DNA of 64,000 nucleotides from NCBI RefSeq assembly GCF_014127285.1, contig NZ_CP059901.1:2790001-2854000 (forward strand), given 5' to 3'. The stretch's first letter is position 1, and every line of letters starts with the position of its first letter. Below, one piece after another: positions 45,367 through 53,900 of the stretch. The notes under the pieces are model-generated. The model saw nothing but the letters and a program-made list of their open reading frames with translations. It made no database searches and had not been told where the DNA came from. This DNA is from Mumia sp. ZJ1417. GTDB lineage: Bacteria > Actinomycetota > Actinomycetes > Propionibacteriales > Nocardioidaceae. Made by a program: the position numbers and the translations under genes.

Positions 45367-46244
45367 GTCCGACCCCAGCGCGCGTCGAGCAGGTCCAGGA
45401 ACGCTGCCGCTGCCGGCGTCGGCCGGGAGCGGCTCCACGCGACGTGCTCCTCCCGCGCGGGCGCGTCGGCGATCGGGACCATACGGACGTCGGCGAGCGT
45501 CGCTGCGTACGCGCTGGGGAGCAGCGCGATCCCGAGCCGCTGCGCGACGAGCCGTGCCGCGAGGTCGCCGGTCGTCACCTCGAACGCGACGTGCCGCTCC
45601 AGCCCTGCGGCGGCAAACGCCTCGTCCGACTGCAGCCGCCCCGGCGTACCCGCGGTGAAGTCGACGAACGGGTACGGGGCGAGGGTCGCGAGGTCCGTAC
45701 GACGCTCCCCCGCCAGCGGGTGGTCCAGGGCGACGACGGCGACGTGCTCGTCCCGGCCGAGGATGCTGCTGCGCACGCCCTGCGGCACGCGTCCGGGCGG
45801 CAGCCCGAGGAACGCGACGTCCACCGAGCCTGCGGCGATCTGCGCCACCAGCTCCTGGCTGCCGCCGGTGCGCAGCGAGACGTCGACCCGGGGATGGGTC
45901 TCGTGGAAGCCGCGCAGCACGCTCGGCAGGTCGATCACCGTCACCGTCGGGATCGCCCCGAGCCGCAGGCGTCCGCTCACCACGCCGGAGACAGCGGCCG
46001 CCTCGGCACGCGCGCGTTCGGCGGCGTCGAGCGCCTCGCGTGCGGCGGGCAGGAAGGCCTCGCCCGCCGCGGTCGGCACGACACGCCGGCTCGTACGGTC
46101 GAACAGCCGCGCACCGACCTCGCGCTCGAGCTTGGCGACCTGGTGGCTCAGCGCGGACTGCACGACGTGGCACTGCTGCGCGGCGCGCGTGAAGCTGCGG
46201 GTCTCGGCGACCGCGATGACGTAGCGGAGTTGCTGGAGCTCCAT
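45363..46244 (-). CDS. LysR-family transcriptional regulator
   Basis: A 293-residue LysR protein with the N-terminal helix-turn-helix SFTRAAQQCHVVQSALSHQVAKLEREVG (about 17-44). The two-lobed periplasmic-binding-protein-like effector domain follows from about residue 90. It is divergent from an MFS gene 93 bp away. The intergenic DNA holds an inverted TGAGTC/GACTCA pair (46270-46275 and 46304-46309) that may be its binding site. Its last codons overlap the HupE-like gene 3' end by four bases on the opposite strand. Confidence 0.92.
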   Translation of the reverse strand: MELQQLRYVIAVAETRSFTRAAQQCHVVQSALSHQVAKLEREVGARLFDRTSRRVVPTAAGEAFLPAAREALDAAERARAEAAAVSGVVSGRLRLGAIPTVTVIDLPSVLRGFHETHPRVDVSLRTGGSQELVAQIAAGSVDVAFLGLPPGRVPQGVRSSILGRDEHVAVVALDHPLAGERRTDLATLAPYPFVDFTAGTPGRLQSDEAFAAAGLERHVAFEVTTGDLAARLVAQRLGIALLPSAYAATLADVRMVPIADAPAREEHVAWSRSRPTPAAAAFLDLLDARWGRT

Positions 46245-46336
46245 CCCTCCATCGTCGCAGGTCGATCAATTTGAGTCATGCTTGCTGTGACATCCATGTG
46301 TTGGACTCATGGCTTGCCGACCGCGACGCTGGAGGG

Positions 46337-47638
46337 ATGACCCGCCCGCTCCTCCTCCTGATGGCTCTCGCGACCGGCCTGTCGGTCTCCGCGAACTACC
46401 TCGCGCAGCCGCTGCTCGACGTCCTCGCGAGCGACCTCGGCATCTCCGAGGCGAGTGCGGGGACGATCGTGACGGCAGCGCAGGTCGGGTACGCGGTCGG
46501 GCTGCTGCTCGTGGTCCCGCTCGGCGACCTGCTGGAGCGACGCCGGCTCGCGGTCACGCTGCTCGGCGCGACCGCCGTCCTGCTCGTGGCGTCCTCGTTG
46601 GCACCGAGCGGGCGCGCACTGCTGGTCACGACGACGCTGACGGCACTGACGTCGGTCGCTGCGCAGGTCGTCGTCCCGTTCGCGGTGACGCTCGCAGACC
46701 CGGCGCGACGCGGGCAGGTCGTCGGCGTGGTGATGAGCGGGCTCCTGCTCGGGAGCATCGTGTCGCGCCCGATCTCCGGGGTGCTCTCGCAGCTCGCGGG
46801 ATGGCGCACGGTGTACGTGGTGTGCGGGGTGCTCGTGGCGGCGGTCGCGGTGGCGCTGTGGCACCGGCTGCCGACGCTGCACACGCCGAGCGGGATCGCG
46901 TACCCGCGTCTGATCGGGTCGACGCTCGCGCTCTTTGCTACGCAGCCGGTCCTGCGACGCCGTGCCCTGGTCGGCGCACTGTCCCTCGCGTCGTTCAACA
47001 CGTTCTGGACCGCGTCGACGTTCCTGCTCGCCACCTCGTACGGGTGGGCGGAGGCGGCGATCGGCGCGTTCGGCCTGATGGGGATCGCGGGCGTCGTGGC
47101 GACGCCGGTCGCGGGTCGGCTCGTCGACGCGGGGCGCGCCCGTACGGTCGCACGGGCGTCGACGCTCGCTCTCCCGGTGGCGTGGGGCGCGATCGCGCTC
47201 GGCGGAGGAGGCGGCACGGTCGGGCTCTGGTGGCTGCTCCTCGGCGTGCTGGTGCTCGTGGTGGCGCAGCAGATGCTGCTCAACGCCAACCAGAACGCGA
47301 TCTATGCGCTGGCGCCCGAGCTGCGCAACCGGCTCAACGCGGCGTTCATGGCGGCGTTCTTCGTCGGCGGGGCCGCAGGGTCGGCGGCGACGACCGTCGC
47401 GTGGGTCGCCGGCGGCTGGGGTGCGGTGAGTCTGCTCGGCGCGGTTCTCGCGGCCTCGACCTGCGTGGTGTGGCTCGAGGGACGGCGGGCGCCGAGGGAT
47501 CTCGATGCGGGCTCCGCTAGCGCTCCGACCAACGGGGCCCAACGCGGCTCCAGTGCCTCACGCGCCGAGCGCGGCTCCGCCGACGTCGCCGTGCGGCATC
47601 TCCTTCGCCGGGGATCTGGCCGAACCGTCCCTTGCTGA
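46337..47638 (+). CDS. MFS transporter (drug/sugar efflux type)
   Basis: The start was chosen at ATG 46337, giving 433 residues and twelve hydrophobic helices. It opens with LLLLMALATGLSVSANYLAQPLL. The loop motif GDLLERRRLAVTLL between TM2 and TM3 is the MFS motif A, and the protein resembles YnfM/AraJ-type exporters. The last ~45 residues (from about RRAPRDLD) are polar and Arg/Ser-rich, unlike a transporter end. They overlap antisense to a pirin remnant, so the original stop may have been lost. LysR probably regulates it. Confidence 0.88.
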   Translation: MTRPLLLLMALATGLSVSANYLAQPLLDVLASDLGISEASAGTIVTAAQVGYAVGLLLVVPLGDLLERRRLAVTLLGATAVLLVASSLAPSGRALLVTTTLTALTSVAAQVVVPFAVTLADPARRGQVVGVVMSGLLLGSIVSRPISGVLSQLAGWRTVYVVCGVLVAAVAVALWHRLPTLHTPSGIAYPRLIGSTLALFATQPVLRRRALVGALSLASFNTFWTASTFLLATSYGWAEAAIGAFGLMGIAGVVATPVAGRLVDAGRARTVARASTLALPVAWGAIALGGGGGTVGLWWLLLGVLVLVVAQQMLLNANQNAIYALAPELRNRLNAAFMAAFFVGGAAGSAATTVAWVAGGWGAVSLLGAVLAASTCVVWLEGRRAPRDLDAGSASAPTNGAQRGSSASRAERGSADVAVRHLLRRGSGRTVPC

Positions 47639-47678
47639 AGTCCTCGTACGCCTCCATGACCTCCTGACGTAACAGGGA
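47517..47678 (-). pseudogene. Pirin C-terminal fragment
   Basis: On the minus strand the frame ending at TAG 47517-47519 reads RQEVMEAYEDFSKGRFGQIPGE, which fits the terminal helix of pirin proteins (usual form: REE-x-x-x-A-x-x-D-x-x-x-G-R-F/L-G). The rest is Arg-rich. It lies in the correct order and strand below the N-terminal fragment at 48313-48450, but about 600 bp of unrelated DNA separates them. It overlaps the MFS 3' end antisense. Confidence 0.6.
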
Positions 47679-47691
47679 GACATGAGCGCGC

Positions 47692-47727
47692 AGTCCGCCA
47701 GGACGCCGGACGCTGCTCACGCAAAAG
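47692..47727. repeat. Left imperfect direct repeat of lipoprotein cassette
   Basis: A 36-nt sequence that starts AGTCCGCCAGGACGCCGGAC and ends CTCACGCAAAAG. It recurs in the same orientation at 48177-48213 with a few substitutions and one indel. The two copies flank the phage-type lipoprotein gene. Confidence 0.7.
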
Positions 47728-47734
47728 GCAACGG

Positions 47735-48139
47735 TCAGTCGTCGGCAGACGTGCGCAGGTCGATCGATGGGACGATCGCCTCCGGCTTAAACGTGACCCG
47801 ATAGTGGTTCGGGTCCGCGTACGAGCCTTCGATCTGCTCGACGAAGTACGAGACGTTGTCAGACAGCCCGAGGAAGTGCTTCTTGTAGGCGCCCTTCCCG
47901 ACCTTGCACGTCACTTCGAGTTGCCCGCCATCGTCCTCGATCGCGCACCGGCCCTCGATCGTCAGAAGGTACTTGTCCGTGATCCCGTTGAAGAACACGA
48001 CGCGGCGGTCGATCTCGAAGTTGTCGGCCGCCTTCGACAAGTTTTCGCTCACGACCACCGCATCATCTGAACACGCCGTCGTGAGCATGCCGATAGCGAC
48101 GACACCAGCGAGCGCGGTGAGCGACTTCTTTAACCTCAT
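47735..48139 (-). CDS. Phage-type beta-sandwich lipoprotein
   Basis: A 134-residue lipoprotein. A lipobox LTTAC places the lipidated Cys at residue 23 after a short signal peptide. The mature part (NLSKAADNFEIDRRVVFF, NGITDKYLL, IEGRC, KKHFLGLSDNVSYFVEQ, HYRVTFKPEAIVPSIDLRTS) matches from memory a protein very common in actinobacteriophage genomes, usually annotated only as a lipoprotein. Two Cys residues in the mature domain may pair. In other phages, lipoproteins of lysogens block superinfection; here this is only a hypothesis. The gene has lower G+C than its neighbours and sits between direct repeats inside a broken pirin gene. Confidence 0.8.
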   Translation of the reverse strand: MRLKKSLTALAGVVAIGMLTTACSDDAVVVSENLSKAADNFEIDRRVVFFNGITDKYLLTIEGRCAIEDDGGQLEVTCKVGKGAYKKHFLGLSDNVSYFVEQIEGSYADPNHYRVTFKPEAIVPSIDLRTSADD

Positions 48140-48176
48140 GTGGCCTCTTAGGACGTCAGGGAACGATCGGGGAGGG

Positions 48177-48213
48177 AGTCCGCCAGGGCGCCGCGCGCCG
48201 CTCAGGGCAAAAG
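48177..48213. repeat. Right imperfect direct repeat of lipoprotein cassette
   Basis: A 37-nt partner of 47692-47727: AGTCCGCCAGGGCGCCGCGC at the start and CTCAGGGCAAAAG at the end. About four fifths of positions match the left copy. Together they bound a ~0.5-kb cassette. Confidence 0.7.
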
Positions 48214-48218
48214 CGAAG

Positions 48219-48254
48219 CCCCCGGATCCGAGTAAGGGTGCCAGGGGCCGGGGG
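48219..48254. terminator. Weak GC-rich hairpin beside the cassette
   Basis: CCCCCGG (48219-48225) and CCGGGGG (48248-48254) form a perfect 7-bp stem with a 22-nt loop. It lies in the ~100 bp of unassigned DNA between the right direct repeat and the pirin N-terminal fragment. Confidence 0.35.
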
Positions 48255-48312
48255 TCAGCGGATCGGGAGCGGGTCGCGGGTGTAGGGGCCCCGGTCCGCC
48301 GCTAAGGCCGCA

Positions 48313-48450
48313 GCCGTCGGTGATCGATCCGCCGCTGTGGGAGTCGGCGTGGTCGAAGACGCCATCGAGCATGTAGGTCACGGTCTCGAAGCCGCGGTGC
48401 GGGTGCCACGGCGTGCCCTTGGGCTCGCCCGGCGCATATTCGACCTCGCC
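48313..48450 (-). pseudogene. Pirin N-terminal fragment
   Basis: The minus strand encodes GEVEYAPGEPKGTPWHPHRG, then FETVTYMLDGVFDHADS and HSGGSITDG. These are the unmistakable pirin N-domain segments with two of the metal-binding His. In intact pirin the next residues are the DVQWMTAG motif; here the frame runs instead into unrelated Pro/Gly-rich sequence. There is no room for the normal first ~35 residues upstream because the oxidoreductase gene begins at 48481. It is a dead remnant. Confidence 0.8.
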
Positions 48451-48480
48451 CACTCGACCAGCCAGCCTAGGCTGACCCGC

Positions 48481-49998
48481 ATGACTCACGACGTCGTCAT
48501 CGTCGGAGGCGGCCACAACGGTCTGGTCGCCGCAACCCTGCTCGCCCGCAGCGGCCTCCGTACGGTGCTGCTCGAACGCCTCGACCACACCGGCGGCGCC
48601 GCAGTGAGCGAGCGCCCGTTCCCCGGCATGGATGCGCGACTGTCGCGCTACTCCTACCTCGTCTCGCTCATGCCGCACGAGCTGGTCCGCGAGCTCGGCC
48701 TGAAGCTCGAGCTCCGCTCCCGCGCCACCGCCTCGTACACCCCGTACGAGGGCGGCGGGCTGCTCGTCGAGACGCACGAGGGGCGCGCGACAGCGGAGTC
48801 GTTCCGGCAGGCGACGGGGACCGACAGCGAGTACGAGGCCTGGCGGGCGTTCTACGGCGATGCCGAGACGCTCGCGCTGAGCGTCGCGCCGACCCTCCTG
48901 CAGCCGCTGCCGACCGCGGAGTCGCTGCGCGAGCAGGTCGGCGACGGCGTCTGGCGCGACCTCGTGGCGGAGCCACTTGGTCGTGCGGTCGAGCGGCGCT
49001 TCGCCAGCGACCTGGTCCGCGGCGTGGTCGCGACCGACGGTCTGATCGGCACCTACGCGTCGCTGGAGGACGAGTCGCTGCTGCAGAACCGGTGCTTCCT
49101 CTATCACCTGGTCGGCAACGGCACGGGCGAGTGGCGCGTCCCGGTCGGCGGCATGGGTGCGGTGACCGACGAGCTGCGCCGCGTCGCGGAGAAGGCCGGC
49201 GCGGAGATCCGTACGGGCGTGGAGGTGACGTCGGTCGACGCCGGGCTCGACGGTGTCGTCGTGCACGCCGACGGACTCACGCTCGAGGCGCGGTGGATGC
49301 TGTCGGGCGTCGCCCCGTACGTGCTCGCGGGGCTGCTCGGCGACCCGCTCCCCACGAAGCCGCAGGGCTCGCAGCTCAAGATCAACCTGCTCGTGGACCG
49401 GCTGCCGCGCCTGAAGTCGGGCGTCGACCCGAAGGTCGCGTTCGCAGGCACGTTCCACCTCGGCGAGACCTACTCCGAGCTCGCCCACGCGTACGCCGCG
49501 CCGTCGCCGGACCTCGCGTGCGGCGAGCTCTACTGCCACACGCTCACCGACCGGTCGATCCTTGGGCCGGAGCTGGCGGCGAGCGACGCGCAGACCCTCA
49601 CGTACTTCGGGATCCACTGGCCGTACGAGGCCTCCGACACCTATGCGAAGGAGCGCGGCTGGCGCGCCTTCGCGGCGGCAATCGACGCCTACCTCGAGGA
49701 GCCGATCGAGTCCGTGCTCGCGCGCGACGCGAACGGCGACCGCTGCGTCGAGGTCAAGACGCCGGCCGACATCGAGTCGGATCTCGCGATGCCGGGCGGC
49801 CACATCTTCCACGGCGACCTGCGCTGGCCGTGGGTCGAGCGGCTCGGTCACACACCGGCGGAGCGGTGGGGCGTCCAGACCGGGCACGCGCGCGTGCTGG
49901 TGTGCGGGTCGGGCGCGCGGCGCGGTGGTGCGGTCAGCGGCATCGGCGGGCACAACGCGGCGATGGCCGTGCTCGACCACGAGGGCCGGCACGCGTAG
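48481..49998 (+). CDS. FAD-dependent oxidoreductase, PYROXD2/phytoene desaturase-like
   Basis: The start was set at ATG 48481, since the in-frame extension covers antisense pirin DNA. A predicted -10-like TAGGCT sits 8-13 nt upstream, so the mRNA may be nearly leaderless. The 505-residue product begins with the dinucleotide fold DVVIVGGGHNGLVAATLLARSG. It has VPVGGMGAVTDELRRVAEKAG and a C-terminal GSGARRGGAVSGIGGHNAAM. It belongs to the NAD(P)/FAD carotenoid-desaturase-like group that includes human PYROXD2. The substrate is unknown, and no carotenoid genes are nearby. Confidence 0.87.
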   Translation: MTHDVVIVGGGHNGLVAATLLARSGLRTVLLERLDHTGGAAVSERPFPGMDARLSRYSYLVSLMPHELVRELGLKLELRSRATASYTPYEGGGLLVETHEGRATAESFRQATGTDSEYEAWRAFYGDAETLALSVAPTLLQPLPTAESLREQVGDGVWRDLVAEPLGRAVERRFASDLVRGVVATDGLIGTYASLEDESLLQNRCFLYHLVGNGTGEWRVPVGGMGAVTDELRRVAEKAGAEIRTGVEVTSVDAGLDGVVVHADGLTLEARWMLSGVAPYVLAGLLGDPLPTKPQGSQLKINLLVDRLPRLKSGVDPKVAFAGTFHLGETYSELAHAYAAPSPDLACGELYCHTLTDRSILGPELAASDAQTLTYFGIHWPYEASDTYAKERGWRAFAAAIDAYLEEPIESVLARDANGDRCVEVKTPADIESDLAMPGGHIFHGDLRWPWVERLGHTPAERWGVQTGHARVLVCGSGARRGGAVSGIGGHNAAMAVLDHEGRHA

Positions 49999-50008
49999 GC
50001 CAGCAGGC

Positions 50009-50044
50009 GCATCAGTGATGCACCCGTACTCGCATCACTGATGC
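50009..50044. promoter_or_regulatory. Twin palindromic operators of the vapBC module
   Basis: GCATCAGTGATGC (50009-50021) and GCATCACTGATGC (50032-50044) are exact inverse complements of each other. Each is also a palindrome around one base. Centres are 23 bp apart, about two helical turns, and end 12 bp before the antitoxin ATG. This is the layout expected for cooperative binding by a ribbon-helix-helix antitoxin complex. Confidence 0.82.
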
Positions 50045-50056
50045 TAGGCTGACGGT

Positions 50057-50299
50057 ATGACGCGCACGACCGTCCGACTCGACCCTGATGTCGCCGCAGC
50101 CGCAGATCGCCTGCGCCGCGAGCGTCACGTCGGATTGAGCGAGGCGGTGAACGAGCTGGCAAGAGCGGGGATGACCCGCACGTCGTCGACCTCACCGACC
50201 CCGTTTCGCCAACGCACCTCCGAGCTCGGCCTTCGCATCGACGTGTCGAATGTCGCTGAGGCGCTCGATCTCCTCGACGAGGCTGAGCCGACCACGTGA
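50057..50299 (+). CDS. vapB: VapB-type ribbon-helix-helix antitoxin
   Basis: An 80-residue protein whose N-terminus (TRTTVRLDPDVAAAADRLRRERHVGLSEAVNELARAG, in pieces) is a ribbon-helix-helix DNA-binding domain: one beta-strand and two helices. A flexible linker and a short helix (VAEALDLLDE) follow; the latter should wrap the toxin. It is autoregulated through the twin palindromes just upstream. Its stop overlaps the toxin start by four bases. Confidence 0.88.
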   Translation: MTRTTVRLDPDVAAAADRLRRERHVGLSEAVNELARAGMTRTSSTSPTPFRQRTSELGLRIDVSNVAEALDLLDEAEPTT

Positions 50300-50727
50300 T
50301 CGTCGACGCCAACGTCCTCCTCTACGCGGTCGACAGGACGAGCCCCTTCCACGAGGTGGCCGCAGAGTGGCTCGAAGGCGCACTGAGCGGCACCACGCGG
50401 ATCGGTTTCCCCTGGCCCACACTTCTTGCCTTCCAACGCATCGCGACACACCCGCGCGCCTCGGCGTCGCCACTGTCACCGGCCGAGGCGTGGAGCTTCG
50501 TCGAGGACTGGATCCAGGCAGAGCAGACGTGGATCCCGGTGCCGGGTCCGCGCCACGCCGAGGTTCTCGGACGTCTTCTCGTCGACGGTGACCTTCGGGC
50601 CAACCTTGTTCCGGACGCTCACCTCGCTGCCCTCGCCCTCGAGAACGGCGTCGGCGTGTGCTCGTTCGACAGCGACTTCGCGCGCTTCGACGGGCTCTCT
50701 TGGCACAACCCTTCTTTGGGGTGGTAG
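50296..50727 (+). CDS. vapC: VapC-type PIN-domain toxin
   Basis: A 143-residue PIN-domain ribonuclease from GTG 50296. The first acidic residue is in MIVDANVLLY. The C-terminal pair is in VPDAHLAALALENG and SFDSDFARF. The second conserved acidic position, usually Glu in TLLEFLR, is Ala here (TLLAFQRIATHP), as I recall for other members of this VapC subfamily. VapC toxins cut tRNA or rRNA when the antitoxin is degraded. The module stands alone and may be stress-related or a stabilising addiction unit. Confidence 0.9.
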   Translation: MIVDANVLLYAVDRTSPFHEVAAEWLEGALSGTTRIGFPWPTLLAFQRIATHPRASASPLSPAEAWSFVEDWIQAEQTWIPVPGPRHAEVLGRLLVDGDLRANLVPDAHLAALALENGVGVCSFDSDFARFDGLSWHNPSLGW

Positions 50728-50736
50728 TCAGCAGGT

Positions 50737-50758
50737 CAGCGTGATGCTGGTCACGCTG
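50737..50758. terminator. Short hairpin after vapC
   Basis: CAGCGTGA (50737-50744) and TCACGCTG (50751-50758) are a perfect 8-bp stem with a 6-nt loop, 9 bp after the vapC stop. It probably terminates vapBC transcription. Confidence 0.55.
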
Positions 50759-50807
50759 CGCCTCGCAGACCTCACTCGCACCGCCTATCTGAGCATTCTG
50801 CGCCGAT

Positions 50808-50893
50808 GATCAGGCGGCTGTTGCGCGTCCCGTCACTCTTGGGCACTGTGAGCACATCACATCGCCGTATGTGAGCCACGCAACAGCCTGATC
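50808..50893. promoter_or_regulatory. Long-range inverted repeat in the indolepyruvate oxidoreductase leader
   Basis: GATCAGG-CGG-CTGTTGCG (50808-50825) pairs with CGCAACAG-CCTGATC (50879-50893): 15 pairs with one 3-nt bulge. The 53-nt interior carries TGTGAGCACATCACATC and ATGTGAGCC repeats. It lies 36-121 bp upstream of the oxidoreductase start. It may be an operator array for the adjacent AsnC protein or an RNA structure. Confidence 0.4.
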
Positions 50894-50928
50894 CAGGCAC
50901 GTGCCCCCGCAGCGCGAAGGAGCCCGCC

Positions 50929-53900
50929 GTGACCGAGCTGGCGATCCGTCCCATCGAAGCAATGCCGACCGCCCCGGCCCCGTACGATCTGGCGGACCGT
51001 TATCGCGCGGGTTCGCCGCCGGTGCTGCTCACGGGCGTCCAGGCGATCGCGCGGCTCCTGGTCGAGCAGCGCGCGCACGACCGCCGCTGCGGCCGGCGTA
51101 CGGCGTCATTCGTGTCCGGCTACCAGGGCAGTCCGCTCGGCGGCGTCGACCGCATGCTCGCCGACATGCCGGACGTGCTCGAGGCGCACGACATCCGCTT
51201 CGTCCCCGGGCTCAACGAAGAGCTCGCCGCGACCGCGGTGTGGGGCAGCCAGCAGCCGGTCGACCCGGCTGACGCGACGCACGACGGCGTCGTCGGCTAC
51301 TGGTACGGCAAGGCGCCCGGCGTCGACCGCGCGACCGACTCGCTGCGCCACGCCAACATGTATGGCGTCGACCCGCGCGGCGGTGCCGTGATCCTCGCCG
51401 GCGACGACCCGGCCTCGAAGTCGTCCACCGTCCCTGCCGTGAGCGAGCGGACGCTGGCCGCGCTCGGCATCCCGGTCCTCTTTCCGCGCAACGCCGCCGA
51501 GGTCATCTCGTACGGTCTGCACGCCGCTGCACTCTCGCGCGCGTCCGGCTGCCTCGTCGCGCTCAAGATCGTCGCCGACGTCGCGGACGGATCCTGGGTG
51601 GTCGACCGCCCCGCGGACTCCTTCTCCCCCGTCGTCCCGTCGCTCGAGTGGGGCGGCAAGCCCTGGTCGTACGCGCAGGCTCCGATGATCGTGAACCCCG
51701 ATGCCATCGTCGGCGCGGAGGCGCAGCTCGTCGGCCCTCGTACGGCGATGGTCCGCGCCTACGCCGCCGCGAACGCGCTCGACGTCCTCGACATCGATCC
51801 GCCGCACGCGACGACCGGCTTCGTCGCCGCCGGCACGACGTACGACGCGCTGCGCCAGGCGTTCGTGGACCTCGGCATCTCCGACGACGACCTCGCGACC
51901 GCGGGCATCCGCGTGCTGCGCCTCGGCATGATCACGCCGATCGAGCCCGGTGCCGTCGAGCGCTTCGCCGAGGGACTCGACGAGATCGTCGTGGTCGAGG
52001 ACAAGACATCGTTCATCGAGATGCAGGTCCGCGAGATCCTGTACGGCCGTCCGGGCGCGCCGCGCGTGCTCGGCAAGAAGGACGCCGCCGGCCTCTCCCT
52101 CGTACCGGCCGACGGCGAGGTCACCTCCGGCAGGCTCCTCGCTCCGCTGCGGCACGTCCTCGGCGACCGCGTCGCCATCACGCCGCCGCGCCCGAAGACC
52201 ATCGCCCTCCCGCTCCTGACGACGTCGCGCGCGCCGTACTTCTGCAGCGGCTGCCCCCACAACCGCTCCACCGCCGTGCCTGAGGGCTCGCTCGCCGCGG
52301 GCGGGATCGGCTGCCACATCATGGTGTCGACGTCCGGCCGCGAGGACAGCGCGGTCACGGGCTTCACGCAGATGGGCGGCGAGGGCAGCCAGTGGATCGG
52401 GCAGTCCGCGTTCACGCGCGCGGGCCACACGTTCCAGAACATCGGCGACGGCACTTACTTCCACTCCGGCCAGCTCGCGATCCAGGCGTGCCTGGCCGCC
52501 GGCGTGAACATCACCTACAAGATCCTCTACAACGACGTCGTCGCGATGACCGGCGCGCAGGATGCTCAGGGCGCGCTCACCGTCCCACAGCTCACGCACA
52601 AGCTCAGCGACGAAGGCGTCGCCCGCATCATCGTCGTCGCCGACGAGCCGCAGCGGCACCGCAAGCGCGCGCTCGCCAAGGGCACGACGCTCTGGCATCG
52701 CGACCGGCTCGACGAGGCGCAGCGGATCCTGCGCGACGTCCCCGGCGTGACCGTGCTGATCTATGACCAGCACTGCGCCGCCGACGCGCGTCGCCAGCGC
52801 AAGCGGGGCACGCTCCCCGCCCGCAACACGCGTGTCGTGATCAACGAGGCCGTCTGCGAGGGGTGCGGCGACTGCGGCGTCAAGAGCAACTGCCTGTCGG
52901 TGCAGCCGGTCGAGACCGAGTACGGCCGCAAGACGCGCATCGACCAGACGTCGTGCAACACCGACTACTCGTGCCTCGACGGCGACTGCCCGTCGTTCGT
53001 GACGGTCGAGGTCGACCCCTCGACGAAGTCGCCGCGTCGTGCGACACCGACGCCTCCGGCCGTCGCCGACCCTGCCGCTCCCCCGCTGCGTGGCACGCAC
53101 GACGTGTTCCTCGCGGGCATCGGCGGCACGGGCATCCTCACCGTCAACCAGGTGCTCGCGACGGCGGCGCTGCGGGCGGGCTTCGACACCGAGACGCTCG
53201 ACCAGACCGGGCTGAGCCAGAAGGCCGGACCGGTGACGGGCCACCTGCGCTTTTCGCCGCGTTCGTCCTCCGGCGGCCTCGAGCCGTCCAACCGCCTCAC
53301 GCCGCAGGGCGCCGACTGCGTCCTCGCCTTCGACCTGCTCGCGGCGACATCCCCGAAGGGCCTCTCGTACGGGGACCCGGCGACGACGGTCGCGATCGCG
53401 TCGACGAGCAAGACCCCGACGGGCGACATGGTGTACGACGCGTCGGTCGGCTATCCGGAGACGGCTGAGCTCATCGACCGGCTCGGCACCGTGTCGCGCG
53501 ACGTCATGACACTCGACGCACTCGAGGCGGCCGAGGAGCTGTTCGGGAGCACGACCACGGCGAACTTCCTGCTGGTCGGCGCTGCCTATCAGACCGGCGC
53601 CCTCCCGATCCCCGCCGCGGCGATCGAGGAGGCGATCGGCCTCAACGGCGTCGCCGTCGACGCGAACGTCGCCGCGTTCCGGTGGGGCCGCGTCGCGGTC
53701 GCCGACCCGGCTGCGTTCGCCGCCGCGGCGAGCCCTCGTACGGTCGAGGCGGCGCTGATCGCGGTGCCGGCGGTCGACGCGGCGGGCTTCTCCGACGCGA
53801 TCCGCGCGACGGTGGCGCGGCGCGCGAGCGACCTGGTGCGGTTCCAGGGGATGGCGACGGCCGAGCGGTATGTCGCACGGGTCGCCGCCGTCCGCGACGC

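Noticed and set aside
48202-49992. Continuous minus-strand frame that joins the pirin fragment to DNA under the FAD oxidoreductase
   Set aside because: Only the 48313-48450 part is pirin-like. The rest is antisense shadow of a gene with an intact FAD-binding motif.
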